Source: Hydrogenophaga sp.
Lineage (GTDB): Bacteria; Pseudomonadota; Gammaproteobacteria; Burkholderiales; Burkholderiaceae_C
Reading direction: 5' to 3'
Length of the DNA: 64,000 nucleotides
NCBI RefSeq assembly: GCF_030158645.1
Contig: NZ_JAOASO010000133.1
Coordinates: 54,824-118,823 of the forward strand
The notes beneath the pieces were generated by a model. It made no database searches. It was not told the DNA's origin and worked only from the letters and a program-made list of their open reading frames with translations. The translations under genes and the position numbers were made by a program. Of the stretch, positions 9,510-17,627 are shown one piece after another. The first letter of the stretch is position 1; every line of letters begins with the position of its first letter.

Positions 9510-10475
9510 ATGTCCCACGCTTCACTGCCCAAGGTGCTGTGCGTCGACGACGAGCCCGGCCTGCTGCGCTCGCTGCGCTGGTTGCTGCGCGGTCAGTACG
9601 ACGTGGCGGTGGCCGCCAGCGGGCTCGACGCCCTGGCCTTGATGGGCGCCCAGAATTTCGATGTGGTCATCAGCGATCAGCGCATGCCCGGCATGACCGG
9701 CACCGAGTTTCTGGAAAGGGCCCGACGGGTTTCCCCGCGCAGCATCCGGCTGCTGCTCACCGGCTACTCGGACTTCAACGCGGTGCTCAGCTCGGTCAAC
9801 GAGAGCGAAGTCTTCCGCTTCATCTCCAAACCCTGGGATAACCAGAAACTGCTGGAAACCGTGAGCGACGCGGCCAAGGTCGCCCGCATGACACAGGCTT
9901 CGTGGGTGGACTTTCAAGACACCGTGGGTGCCGATGGACCCGACGCATTTGACGAAGGCGTGCTGGTCTTCGACGGCGATGACAGCGCGGTTGCGCAGTG
10001 GCGCTCGGCCGTCAAGCGCGAGGGCAACATCGTCTGCACCGACGACATTGGTGAAGCGGTCAGCCAGCTCACCCGGCAAAAAGTGGCCGTGCTGATCACC
10101 GACATCCAGGGCGCACGCTCGCAGCAGATGGACCTGATCCGCGCGGTGCGGCGAAACCAGCCCGAGGTGGTGGTGATGGTCTACAGCCAGGAGCGCGACA
10201 GTGCCGTGATCGGCCGGCTGATCAACGAAGGTCAGATCTACCGCTTCATCGCCAAACCCGCTGGCGCCGAATACTTGAACCGCACGCTGCGGTCCGCCCT
10301 GGCCCGACACCGCCAACTGCTGGCGGAACCCGCACGCGTGATGCGCCACCGGACCCAGGTGTCTGAAGACCTCGACTTCGAACGGGACTTCGCGTCGGCC
10401 GCCAGTCAGATGCCCAAGACGATGCGCAAACCGCCCACGGGCGCTCGGGCCTGGTTGCAGCGCCTCTTCCGGTGA
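9510..10475 (+). CDS. tandem-receiver response regulator without DNA-binding domain
   Basis: 321 residues. The first receiver (residues 8-120) has the acidic pair in LCVDDEPG, the phosphoacceptor Asp56 in VVISDQRMPGMTG, the Thr in LLLTGYSD and the Lys in FRFISKPWD. The second segment (about 145-260) repeats the receiver pattern in weaker form: VLITDIQGA carries an Asp in the acceptor place and YRFIAKPAG carries the Lys, but the N-terminal acidic pair is altered (VFDGDD). A basic tail follows. There is no HTH, GGDEF, HD-GYP or other output domain. It begins 2 nt after the kinase gene, so it is the cognate partner; output probably runs through protein contacts or phosphorelay. Confidence 0.92.
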   Translation: MSHASLPKVLCVDDEPGLLRSLRWLLRGQYDVAVAASGLDALALMGAQNFDVVISDQRMPGMTGTEFLERARRVSPRSIRLLLTGYSDFNAVLSSVNESEVFRFISKPWDNQKLLETVSDAAKVARMTQASWVDFQDTVGADGPDAFDEGVLVFDGDDSAVAQWRSAVKREGNIVCTDDIGEAVSQLTRQKVAVLITDIQGARSQQMDLIRAVRRNQPEVVVMVYSQERDSAVIGRLINEGQIYRFIAKPAGAEYLNRTLRSALARHRQLLAEPARVMRHRTQVSEDLDFERDFASAASQMPKTMRKPPTGARAWLQRLFR

Positions 10476-10502
10476 GCGCGCCGGGCAGTTGCATGCGCGC
10501 CC

Positions 10503-11690
10503 TCAATGGGCATCTCCACCCAGCGTGACCCAGGTCAGCGCCACGCCGATCAGCGCACCCGACGCCATGCCCACCACCATGGGCAGGGGTTTGCCGTTGG
10601 CAAACAGGCTCACGATGGCCATGGCGGCGGCGCCGCCCAGCATCTGCAGCGTGCCCAGCAGCGCCGAGGCGGTGCCGGCGATGGCGCCGTGTTTCTCCAG
10701 CGCGAGCACCGAGGTGGTGGGAATCACCAGGCCCATGAAACCGCTGGCCACGAAATACAGCGCAATCAACACGGCAAGCTGGTCGCCGCCGGCGAGGTAG
10801 TAAATCAGGAGCACCGACATGGTCAGGCCCGAGGCACTGGCCGCCGCCTTCACCAGGCGCACCAGCCCGAAGCGCCGACCCAGCAGGGCGGTGAACTGCG
10901 AAGCACCGATGAAAGCGATGGCGTTGAACGAAAACGCCAGGCTGTATTGCACGGGTGTGAGGCCGTAATGGTTGATGAGCACGAAGGGCGAGCCCGCCAG
11001 GTACACGAAGAAGCCCGCCATCGCCGTGGCGCCGATGCCCACCAGCCCCAGGTAGTGCCAGTCGCGCAGCAACAGCGCATAGGCCCGCAGAGCGCTGCCG
11101 AGGCTGCTCTCCACCCGCTCGGCGGCGCTGCGGGTTTCCTGCAGCGCGCTGTACACCAGCACCAGCCCGGCCACCGAGGCCAGGGCCACGGCCCAGAACA
11201 CCCCACGCCAGCCGGTCAGCGCGATCACCCCGCTGCCCACCAGCGGCGCCAGGATGGGCGAGACGCTGAACACCAGCATCAGCAAGGACATCAGGCGCGC
11301 GGCTTCGGCGCCGGTGTGCAGGTCGCGCACCACGGCGCGCGGAATCGCCATGCCGGCGGCCGCACCCAGGCCTTGCAGAAAGCGCAGGACCACCAGGGTT
11401 TCAATGTCGGTGGCCAAGGCGCAGCCGATGCTGGCCAGCGTGAACAGGCCGAGGCCGAAATACAGCGGTGGCTTGCGACCCACCATGTCGGAGACCGGGC
11501 CGTAGAGCAACTGGCCCACGCCCAGCGCGAGAAAGAAGGCGGTCAGGCTGAGTTGCACGGGGGCGACTTCGGCGCCCAGGCTCCGCCCGATGTCGGGCAG
11601 CGCGGGCAGGTACATGTCGATGGCGAAAGGGCCAATGGCGGAGAGCAGGCCCAGGATCAGGGCCATCTTGAGGTAACGGGTGTTGAACAT
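10503..11690 (-). CDS. Bcr/CflA-family MFS multidrug exporter
   Basis: 395 residues from ATG 11690. The first helix ends in the family hallmark AIGPFAIDMYLPALPDI, typical of Bcr/CflA drug:H+ antiporters (DHA1 family, 12 membrane helices, inner membrane). The A-motif loop between helices 2 and 3 reads GPVSDMVGRKPPL, and an acidic/Arg pair (LRFLQGLGAAAG) marks helix 4. Substrates of relatives include bicyclomycin, chloramphenicol and sulfonamides, but none can be assigned here. The gene converges with the response regulator (27-bp gap) and diverges from the Kef-type antiporter. A GACAAT hexamer lies 8 nt before its ATG. Confidence 0.9.
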   Translation of the reverse strand: MFNTRYLKMALILGLLSAIGPFAIDMYLPALPDIGRSLGAEVAPVQLSLTAFFLALGVGQLLYGPVSDMVGRKPPLYFGLGLFTLASIGCALATDIETLVVLRFLQGLGAAAGMAIPRAVVRDLHTGAEAARLMSLLMLVFSVSPILAPLVGSGVIALTGWRGVFWAVALASVAGLVLVYSALQETRSAAERVESSLGSALRAYALLLRDWHYLGLVGIGATAMAGFFVYLAGSPFVLINHYGLTPVQYSLAFSFNAIAFIGASQFTALLGRRFGLVRLVKAAASASGLTMSVLLIYYLAGGDQLAVLIALYFVASGFMGLVIPTTSVLALEKHGAIAGTASALLGTLQMLGGAAAMAIVSLFANGKPLPMVVGMASGALIGVALTWVTLGGDAH

Positions 11691-11698
11691 AGACCGGC

Positions 11699-11704
11699 AT
11701 TGTC
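11699..11704 (-). promoter_or_regulatory. -10-like GACAAT close to the MFS start codon
   Basis: On the minus strand the hexamer is GACAAT with 8 nt to the ATG at 11690. It fits the recurrent short- or no-leader layout seen before trhO, yciB, map and selO. No matching -35 is visible, so this is only a candidate. Confidence 0.3.
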
Positions 11705-11812
11705 CCAGCCGGGCGAAAGCCGGCGGTCGATCGTGTCGCAGCACCTGGTCAGGGCGGTGAACACGTGCGTCACAATTTCGCGTTCCACCCATCCACTCAC
11801 CCGGAGTTCTCC

Positions 11813-13600
11813 ATGGCCGTTGAAGGCAGCGCAGGCGATCTGCTCAAAGTTGTGACCCTGCTCGGCGCCGCGGTCGTGGCCGTGCCGCTGTTCAAGCGCC
11901 TGGGCCTGGGTTCGGTGCTGGGTTACCTGGCCGCGGGCCTGGCCATCGGACCGTTTGGCCTGGCGCTGATCAACGACCCGGCGACCATCCTGCACACTGC
12001 CGAACTCGGTGTCGTGATGTACCTGTTTGTCATCGGCCTGGAGATGCAGCCTTCGCACCTGTGGAGCCTGCGACGGGCCATTTTTGGCCTGGGCAGCCTG
12101 CAGGTGGTGGTGTGTGGTCTGCTGCTAACCGGTGTGGGCCTGGCATTTGGTTTTTCGCTGCCGGTGTCGTTCGTGAGCGCCATGGGTTTTGTGCTGACCT
12201 CCACCGCGGTGGTCATGCAGCTGCTGGGCGAACGCGGCGACATGGCACAGCCGCGCGGCCAAAAGATCGTGGCCATCCTGCTGTTTGAAGACCTGCTCAT
12301 CGTGCCGCTGCTCGCCGTGATTGTCTTCATGGCCCCGCCCGACCTGGCCGGGCCGGTAGCGGCCACCTCGTCGCGCTGGACCACCATTGGCCTGGCGCTG
12401 GGCTCGCTGGTGGCGCTGGTGGCCGCTGGCGTGTGGCTGCTGAACCCCCTCTTCCGCGTGCTGGCCAACGCCAAGGCGCGCGAGGTCATGACCGCCGCCG
12501 CCCTGCTGGTGGTGCTGGGCGCGGCGCTGCTCATGCAGGTGGGCGGCCTGTCCATGGCCATGGGCGCGTTTCTGGCCGGCGTGCTGCTGTCCGAATCCAC
12601 CTTCCGCCACCAGCTCGAAGCCGACATCGAACCCTTCCGCGGCCTGCTGCTGGGTCTTTTCTTCCTGAGCGTGGGCATGTCACTCGACCTGGCGGCGGTG
12701 GCGAGCAACTGGCCACTGATCGCCGCCGGCGTGGTGGCCATGATGCTGGTCAAGGCGCTGTGCATCTACGGTGTGGCGCGCTTCGCGAAGAGTTCACACG
12801 CCGACGCGCTGGACCGGGCGGTGCTCATGGCGCAAGGCGGCGAATTCGCTTTCGTGTTGTTCACGGCGGCCCTCGGCGCGAAAGTGATCGACCCCGTGGT
12901 CAACGCCAACATGACCGCCATCGTCGTGCTCTCCATGGCGCTCACGCCGTTGGTGGTGCTGATGCACCGGCGCCTGGCCACAAAACCCGGTGTGTCCATG
13001 GAGGGCATCGAGGCCGTCAATGGCCAGGCCGCCAGCGTGCTGGTGATCGGTTTCGGCCGCTTTGGCCAGATCGCCAGCCAGGGCGTGATCGCGCGCGGCG
13101 CGAGCATCACCATCATCGACAACAACGTGCAGATGATCCGCGACGCCGAGGCCTACGGGTTCAAGGTCTACTACGGCGACGGCTGCCGGGCCGATGTGCT
13201 GCACGCCGCCGGCGCGCACACGGCCAGCGCCATCCTGGTCTGTCTGGACAACAAGGGCGCTGCCACGCGCATCGCCGAACTCGCCAGAACCGAGTTCCCC
13301 CAGGCCGAACTGCTGGTGCGCGCCTTCGACCGCGAACACGTGCTGGCGTTGCGCAAGGCCGATGTGGGCTACCTCGTTCGCGAAACCTTCGAGTCCGCCA
13401 TGGCCATGGGGCGCCAGGCCGTGCTGACGCTGGGCGCGGCCGAAGAAGAGGCGGACGAGGTGATGGAGCGCCTGCGCCGGCGCGACGCCGAGCGCATGGA
13501 CATGGAAGCCGCTGGTGGCTTGTTTGCCGGGCGGGCGCTCGTGTTGGGCAACCAGGTGAAGAAGGCCGCCGCGCAGCAGACGGCGCAAGACCCGGCCTGA
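11813..13600 (+). CDS. Kef-type monovalent cation:proton antiporter with RCK domain
   Basis: 595 residues from ATG 11813, preceded by GGAG. The first about 385 residues form a CPA2 sodium/proton-exchanger membrane domain with some 12 helices (GAFLAGVLLSES, LGLFFLSVGMSLDL and AQGGEFAFVLF are typical KefB/KefC landmarks). Residues about 404-520 are an RCK N (TrkA-N) Rossmann domain with the nucleotide loop GFGRFG and the acid at the end of strand 2 (IIDNN). Relatives export K+ in exchange for H+ and are gated by NAD(H) or glutathione adducts; whether glutathione acts here cannot be told, and no KefF/KefG partner gene is adjacent. Inner membrane. It stands alone between divergent and convergent neighbours. 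Confidence 0.92.
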   Translation: MAVEGSAGDLLKVVTLLGAAVVAVPLFKRLGLGSVLGYLAAGLAIGPFGLALINDPATILHTAELGVVMYLFVIGLEMQPSHLWSLRRAIFGLGSLQVVVCGLLLTGVGLAFGFSLPVSFVSAMGFVLTSTAVVMQLLGERGDMAQPRGQKIVAILLFEDLLIVPLLAVIVFMAPPDLAGPVAATSSRWTTIGLALGSLVALVAAGVWLLNPLFRVLANAKAREVMTAAALLVVLGAALLMQVGGLSMAMGAFLAGVLLSESTFRHQLEADIEPFRGLLLGLFFLSVGMSLDLAAVASNWPLIAAGVVAMMLVKALCIYGVARFAKSSHADALDRAVLMAQGGEFAFVLFTAALGAKVIDPVVNANMTAIVVLSMALTPLVVLMHRRLATKPGVSMEGIEAVNGQAASVLVIGFGRFGQIASQGVIARGASITIIDNNVQMIRDAEAYGFKVYYGDGCRADVLHAAGAHTASAILVCLDNKGAATRIAELARTEFPQAELLVRAFDREHVLALRKADVGYLVRETFESAMAMGRQAVLTLGAAEEEADEVMERLRRRDAERMDMEAAGGLFAGRALVLGNQVKKAAAQQTAQDPA

Positions 13601-13621
13601 CCGCTCTCGACCACCCAGGCG

Positions 13622-14527
13622 TCAGACCGCGCGCAGCGCCGCGCGCAAACCCACGCCGATCTCGGGCCGCTCGTGGAACGGGTCCGCGGGGTTGGTCTGG
13701 TTGACGATGCCTTCCATGCGCGCGCGCACATTGCCCAGCGCGCGCGGGTGGCTGAAGATGTAAAACTGGTCGGCGGTGATGGCGTCGAACACCAGTTGGG
13801 CCACCTGCGCAGCGGTGACCTTGCCCGAGCTCACGGCCTTGTCGCTCATGGCCTGGCCGATCAGCTGGCTCTGCGTGGCTTTCTCGTCGGCCAGTTCGGC
13901 CGGGCGGTTGCGGTGGCTCTGGCTGATGCCGGTGGGCACGAAGTACGGGCAGAGCACGCTCGCGCTCACCTGATCACTCACCAGCTTCAGGTCCTGGTAG
14001 AGCGTTTCGGTCAGGCTCACCACCGCGTGCTTGCTCACGTTGTAGATGCCCATGTTGGGCGGCGTCAGCAGGCCGGCCATGCTGGCGGTGTTCACGATGT
14101 GGCCGCGCCAGGTCGGGTCCTGTTTCGCGGCGGCCAGCATCATGGGGGTGAACAGGCGCACGCCGTGCACCACGCCCCAGAGGTTCACGCCCAACACCCA
14201 CTCCCAGTCCTTGACCGAGTTTTCCCAGATCAGACCACCCGAACCCACGCCCGCGTTGTTGAACACGAAGTGCGGCGCGCCGAAGGTCTTCTCCACGTCG
14301 GCGGCGAGTGCCTCCATCTGCTCGGTGCTCGACACGTCGACCTGGCGCGAGAGCACCTGGACGCCGGTGGCCTCGATTTCCGCGGTGGCTGCGTCCAGCG
14401 CGTCTTGCTGCACGTCGACCAGCACGAGGTTCATGCCGAGCTTCGCACCGATGCGCGCGCACTCCAGCCCGAAGCCCGAGCCTGCGCCGGTGAGCACCGC
14501 GGTTTTGCCTTTGAAGTCCTGAATCAT
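13622..14527 (-). CDS. short-chain dehydrogenase/reductase (last gene of the acyl-CoA cluster)
   Basis: 301 residues. A classical SDR: cofactor loop TGAGSGFG (13-20), the NNAG motif (90-93) and catalytic Ser149, Tyr162 and Lys166 in TASM and YNVSK. Asp38 at the end of strand 2 (LVLVDVQ) suggests NAD(H) rather than NADP(H). The C-terminal part (YIFSHPRALGNVRARME) is of the kind seen in SDRs annotated beside fatty-acid genes. It lies 24 bp after the ElaA-type gene and is the last of twelve colinear genes. The substrate is unknown; an alcohol or 3-hydroxyacyl group would fit the context. Confidence 0.9.
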   Translation of the reverse strand: MIQDFKGKTAVLTGAGSGFGLECARIGAKLGMNLVLVDVQQDALDAATAEIEATGVQVLSRQVDVSSTEQMEALAADVEKTFGAPHFVFNNAGVGSGGLIWENSVKDWEWVLGVNLWGVVHGVRLFTPMMLAAAKQDPTWRGHIVNTASMAGLLTPPNMGIYNVSKHAVVSLTETLYQDLKLVSDQVSASVLCPYFVPTGISQSHRNRPAELADEKATQSQLIGQAMSDKAVSSGKVTAAQVAQLVFDAITADQFYIFSHPRALGNVRARMEGIVNQTNPADPFHERPEIGVGLRAALRAV

Positions 14528-14551
14528 GGTTGTCTCCTGTGTGTGAAAAGT

Positions 14552-15025
14552 TCAGGCGGCCCGCACCATCTCGATGTGGTCGATGCCGTCCTCAAGGTAG
14601 ATCGGCCCGACCGGCTCGAAGCCGTGCTGGCCGTAGAAAGGTTGCAGGTGCGCCTGCGCGCCGATGCGGATGGGTTGTGCACCCCACAGGCCGTGCAGCA
14701 TGTGCACCGACTGGCGGATCAGCGCATGGCCGATCCCGCTGCCGCGCGTGACCGGATTCGTCACCACCCGGCCAATGCTGGCCTCGGCGTATTTCAGCCC
14801 CGCGGGCGCCAATCGAGCGTAGGCCATCAACTCGACGCCGTCGGGCCGGTGGCATTCGGCGAGCACATGCATGCACTGCGCGTCGGCGCCGTCCATGTCT
14901 TGGAACACGCAGCGCTGCTCCACCACGAACACCTGGCTGCGCAGGGCCAGCAGACGGTAAAGGGTGTGGGCAGCGAGCGCATCAAACGGCAGGCAGCGCC
15001 AGTGCGTGGGTCCTTCGGGTCTCAA
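14552..15025 (-). CDS. ElaA-type GNAT acetyltransferase
   Basis: 157 residues. The frame is open much farther upstream, but homology to the ElaA branch of GNAT proteins begins only after the GST stop: LYRLLALRSQVFVVEQRCVFQDMD is the family N-terminus (described in parts), followed by ASIGRVVTNPVTRGSGIGHAL, which carries the acetyl-CoA loop RGSGIG, and FYGQHGFEPVG near the end. The best start is TTG at 15025, which overlaps the GST stop (TTGA) and so would use coupled translation; this choice is uncertain. ElaA proteins lack a firmly known substrate. Cytosolic. Confidence 0.8.
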   Translation of the reverse strand: MRPEGPTHWRCLPFDALAAHTLYRLLALRSQVFVVEQRCVFQDMDGADAQCMHVLAECHRPDGVELMAYARLAPAGLKYAEASIGRVVTNPVTRGSGIGHALIRQSVHMLHGLWGAQPIRIGAQAHLQPFYGQHGFEPVGPIYLEDGIDHIEMVRAA

Positions 15026-15957
15026 GCGCGCGCTTCCCTCAGCACAAAACCGATGCGCGGAAAGTGCACATGCAGCAAGCCCGCACGCTCGTCGGTGCGC
15101 TCCAGGGTGTAGCGGGTTCGGGTGGCGGCGCGCAGGATACCTTCGGTGGGTTCCTGGCCAAAAGTCTCGGCGCTGATGGTGACGCGGCTGCCCAGCGCGA
15201 TGCCGTGGTCGTCCTGGAAGGTGTCGTCGGTGTGCGGCGCGGGCTGAGCCGCGGCTGCGATGGCAATGGCCTCGGTGGCCGTGAGCTTGCTCGAGTGGCC
15301 GTGACCGATGGCGGCCATGCGGTCCATCCACTCGATCACGTTGGGCGTGGCGTCCAGGATGCCCGCCATGGCCGGGTTGACCACGCGGCTGAACCACAGC
15401 GGGTGGTAGGCCGCAAAGTCGGCCACGCAGGGCGCGTCGCCCAGCAAAAACGGGTGCATGTCCACCATGGTCGAGAGGCGGCGCAAATAGCTCTTGTAGG
15501 CGGCGGTGGCGTCGCCCGGGCGCAGACTGGTCATGCCCGTTCGCATGGCGCCGCGGTCGGCCGCAAAGGCCTGCGCCGCTTCGGGTGGCTGACCGGCGAA
15601 CAGCGCGGCTGCGCCCTTGGGGCTGAGGTTGTGACCCATGGCGGCCCAGAACAAGGTGCTGTCGGCCCACTGCGCGAGCACGCGCGCCGCGCCCTTGAGG
15701 TGCTCGGGGTAGAGCGTGGGCTCGGGCTGGCGGTGTTCGAGCACATCGCAGATGAGCGCGGTGTCGCAATAGATGTCGGCGCCGATCTGCAGGAACGGCG
15801 TGCGGCGGTAACCGCCGGTGAGCGCGATCACGTCGGGCTTGGGCATGATGCGCGGGATGTTCACGCTCTGCCAGCTGAGCTGCTTGTGGCCCAGGATCAG
15901 GCGCACTTTTTCCGAGAACGGGGACGTGGGGTAGTGGTGCAGGATGAGGTCGGGCAT
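15022..15957 (-). CDS. glutathione S-transferase family protein
   Basis: 311 residues from ATG 15957, with GGAG 8 nt before it. The N-terminal thioredoxin-like domain starts LILHHYPTSPFSEKVR, with Ser in the place of the catalytic Ser/Tyr/Cys, and contains the cis-Pro segment RRTPFLQIG and CDTALICDVLE that bind glutathione. A helical GST C-terminal domain follows (DAPCVADFAAYHPLW). About 80 extra residues at the C-terminus make it longer than a standard GST (about 220). The tail contains DDHGIALGSRVTI and resembles a small beta domain found in some proteobacterial GST-like proteins. It sits between the AidB-like gene (20-bp gap) and the ElaA-type gene (overlap). Substrate unknown. Confidence 0.88.
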   Translation of the reverse strand: MPDLILHHYPTSPFSEKVRLILGHKQLSWQSVNIPRIMPKPDVIALTGGYRRTPFLQIGADIYCDTALICDVLEHRQPEPTLYPEHLKGAARVLAQWADSTLFWAAMGHNLSPKGAAALFAGQPPEAAQAFAADRGAMRTGMTSLRPGDATAAYKSYLRRLSTMVDMHPFLLGDAPCVADFAAYHPLWFSRVVNPAMAGILDATPNVIEWMDRMAAIGHGHSSKLTATEAIAIAAAAQPAPHTDDTFQDDHGIALGSRVTISAETFGQEPTEGILRAATRTRYTLERTDERAGLLHVHFPRIGFVLREARA

Positions 15958-15977
15958 GGTGTCTCCAGTGTCGTTGT

Positions 15978-17627
15978 TCAGTGCGGCATGGCGCGTTCGA
16001 GTATGGCGTCGTGGTCCACCCCGGCGCCCAGCGAGCCGAAGCTGTGGCCCCACGCGCCGCCAATGCGCGAATCGCAGAACGCGGCGAACACAGCGGCTGG
16101 CGCGGTTTGCGCCAGCAGCGCGGCCTGCACGGCCAGCGCCACGTCTTGCGCGAGGCGGCGCGCTTCCATCTCGCTGGCCATCTCTTCCACGCGGATGGGC
16201 AGTTGCGCGGCAAGCCGGTCGAGCGCGGCGTGCATGCCCCGGGCGGGTGCAAGCTCGTGGGCCAGCGCAGCGGCGGCATCGGCCTTGCGCAGGGCGCGCA
16301 GCAGGTCGATGGCCATGATGTTGCCCGCGCCTTCCCAGATGCTGTTGAGCGGCATTTCGCGGTAGATGCGCGCCATCACCCCTTCACCGCCCTCTTCCAC
16401 GTAGCCGTTGCCACCCAGGCATTCCATGGCCTCCTGGGCGAAGTGGCTGCCGCGCTTGCAGATCCAGAACTTGGCCACCGGCGTGAGCAGTCGGTTCATC
16501 ACCTGCTCGTGGGCGTCGTCCGCCCGGTCGAAGCTGCGCGCCAGGCGCAACGCCAGCGCGGTGGCGGCTTCGGACTCCAGGGCCAGGTCGGCCAGCACGT
16601 TTTTCATCAGCGGCTGGTCGATGAGGGTCTTGCCGAAGGCCTTGCGCTGAGCAGTGTGGTGGAGCGCGATGCTCAGCGCCTGGCGCATCAGGCCGCTGGT
16701 GCCCAAGGCGCAGTCGAGCCGCGTCAGGGTGCCCATGGCCAGGATCTGCGGGATGCCCCGGCCCTCCTCGCCCACCAGCCACGCACTGGCACCGGCGAAC
16801 TCCACCTCGGAACTCGCGTTGGCCTTGTTGCCCAGCTTGTCTTTCAGGCGCTGGATGAACAGCCGGTTCATCGAACCGTCGGGCAGCACGCGCGGCAAAA
16901 ACAGGCAGCTCAGGCCGCTGGCGGTTTGCGCCAGGATCAGGAAGGCGTCGCACATGGGGGCCGAGAAAAACCACTTGTGGCCGGTGACGCTGAAGCGCTG
17001 GCCCCAGGCGTCCGTGCCGGCGGGCTCGGCGCGCGTGGTGTTGGCGCGCACGTCGGAGCCGCCCTGCTTCTCGGTCATGCCCATGCCCATGGTCAGGCCG
17101 GCCTTGTCGCGCCAGACCTTGAGCGCCGGGTCGTAAGCGCGGCTGGTGAGGCCGCCTTCCCAGTCGTTGTAGATCGCGGGGTTGTCCTTGAGCGCGGGCG
17201 CGACGGCGTAGCTCATGGAGATGGGACAGAGGATGGAAGGCTCAAGCTCGGTGAAGAGCATGAAGCCGGCGGCGCGCAGCTGGTGCGCGTGGCCGGTGGC
17301 CTGCTGCTCGGCAGAAAAGGCCGTGCCGTGCAGCCCGGCATGGACCGCGGCCGACATCAGCGCGTGGTAGCTCGGATGGAACTCCACCTGGTCCACCCGC
17401 TGGCCCAACCGGTTGTGCGTCTTGAGTTGCGGCGTGTGCACATTCGCCAGCCGGGCATGCGCCTGCATCTCGCCACTGCCCACCACAGCGCCGAGCGCGC
17501 GCAAAGGCGCGGTGTCCAGCGCGGGTGCGTTGAGTTTCAGCGCGGCCTGCATCGCCCGGTTGGTGGCAAAGAGGTTGGTGTCGACCAGCGGTGCGGGCTG
17601 GTTGAAGACTTCATGCGTGGGATTCAT
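15978..17627 (-). CDS. AidB-like acyl-CoA dehydrogenase family flavoprotein
   Basis: 549 residues from ATG 17627, chosen because a strong GGAGG lies just upstream; another in-frame ATG is seven codons earlier. The FAD-binding landmarks are those of AidB rather than of beta-oxidation dehydrogenases: LTMGMGMTEKQGGSDVRANTT, then HKWFFSAPMCDAFLI, then LNSIWEGAGNIMAIDLLRAL near residue 440. E. coli AidB (541 residues) is a tetrameric flavoprotein of the adaptive response to alkylation that binds DNA and has weak isovaleryl-CoA dehydrogenase activity. In this operon of acyl-CoA genes a metabolic role is at least as likely. Its start overlaps the desaturase stop by 17 nt. Confidence 0.9.
   Translation of the reverse strand: MNPTHEVFNQPAPLVDTNLFATNRAMQAALKLNAPALDTAPLRALGAVVGSGEMQAHARLANVHTPQLKTHNRLGQRVDQVEFHPSYHALMSAAVHAGLHGTAFSAEQQATGHAHQLRAAGFMLFTELEPSILCPISMSYAVAPALKDNPAIYNDWEGGLTSRAYDPALKVWRDKAGLTMGMGMTEKQGGSDVRANTTRAEPAGTDAWGQRFSVTGHKWFFSAPMCDAFLILAQTASGLSCLFLPRVLPDGSMNRLFIQRLKDKLGNKANASSEVEFAGASAWLVGEEGRGIPQILAMGTLTRLDCALGTSGLMRQALSIALHHTAQRKAFGKTLIDQPLMKNVLADLALESEAATALALRLARSFDRADDAHEQVMNRLLTPVAKFWICKRGSHFAQEAMECLGGNGYVEEGGEGVMARIYREMPLNSIWEGAGNIMAIDLLRALRKADAAAALAHELAPARGMHAALDRLAAQLPIRVEEMASEMEARRLAQDVALAVQAALLAQTAPAAVFAAFCDSRIGGAWGHSFGSLGAGVDHDAILERAMPH

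Noticed and set aside
9096..10475. Longer version of the response regulator starting inside the kinase gene
   Set aside because: The first 138 codons overlap conserved kinase sequence in another frame; ATG 9510 fits the receiver start and the kinase stop.
14552..16279. One long minus-strand frame that would fuse 400 residues to the ElaA-type GNAT
   Set aside because: The upstream part is out of frame with the real GST gene and has no homology; only the last 157 codons are a gene.
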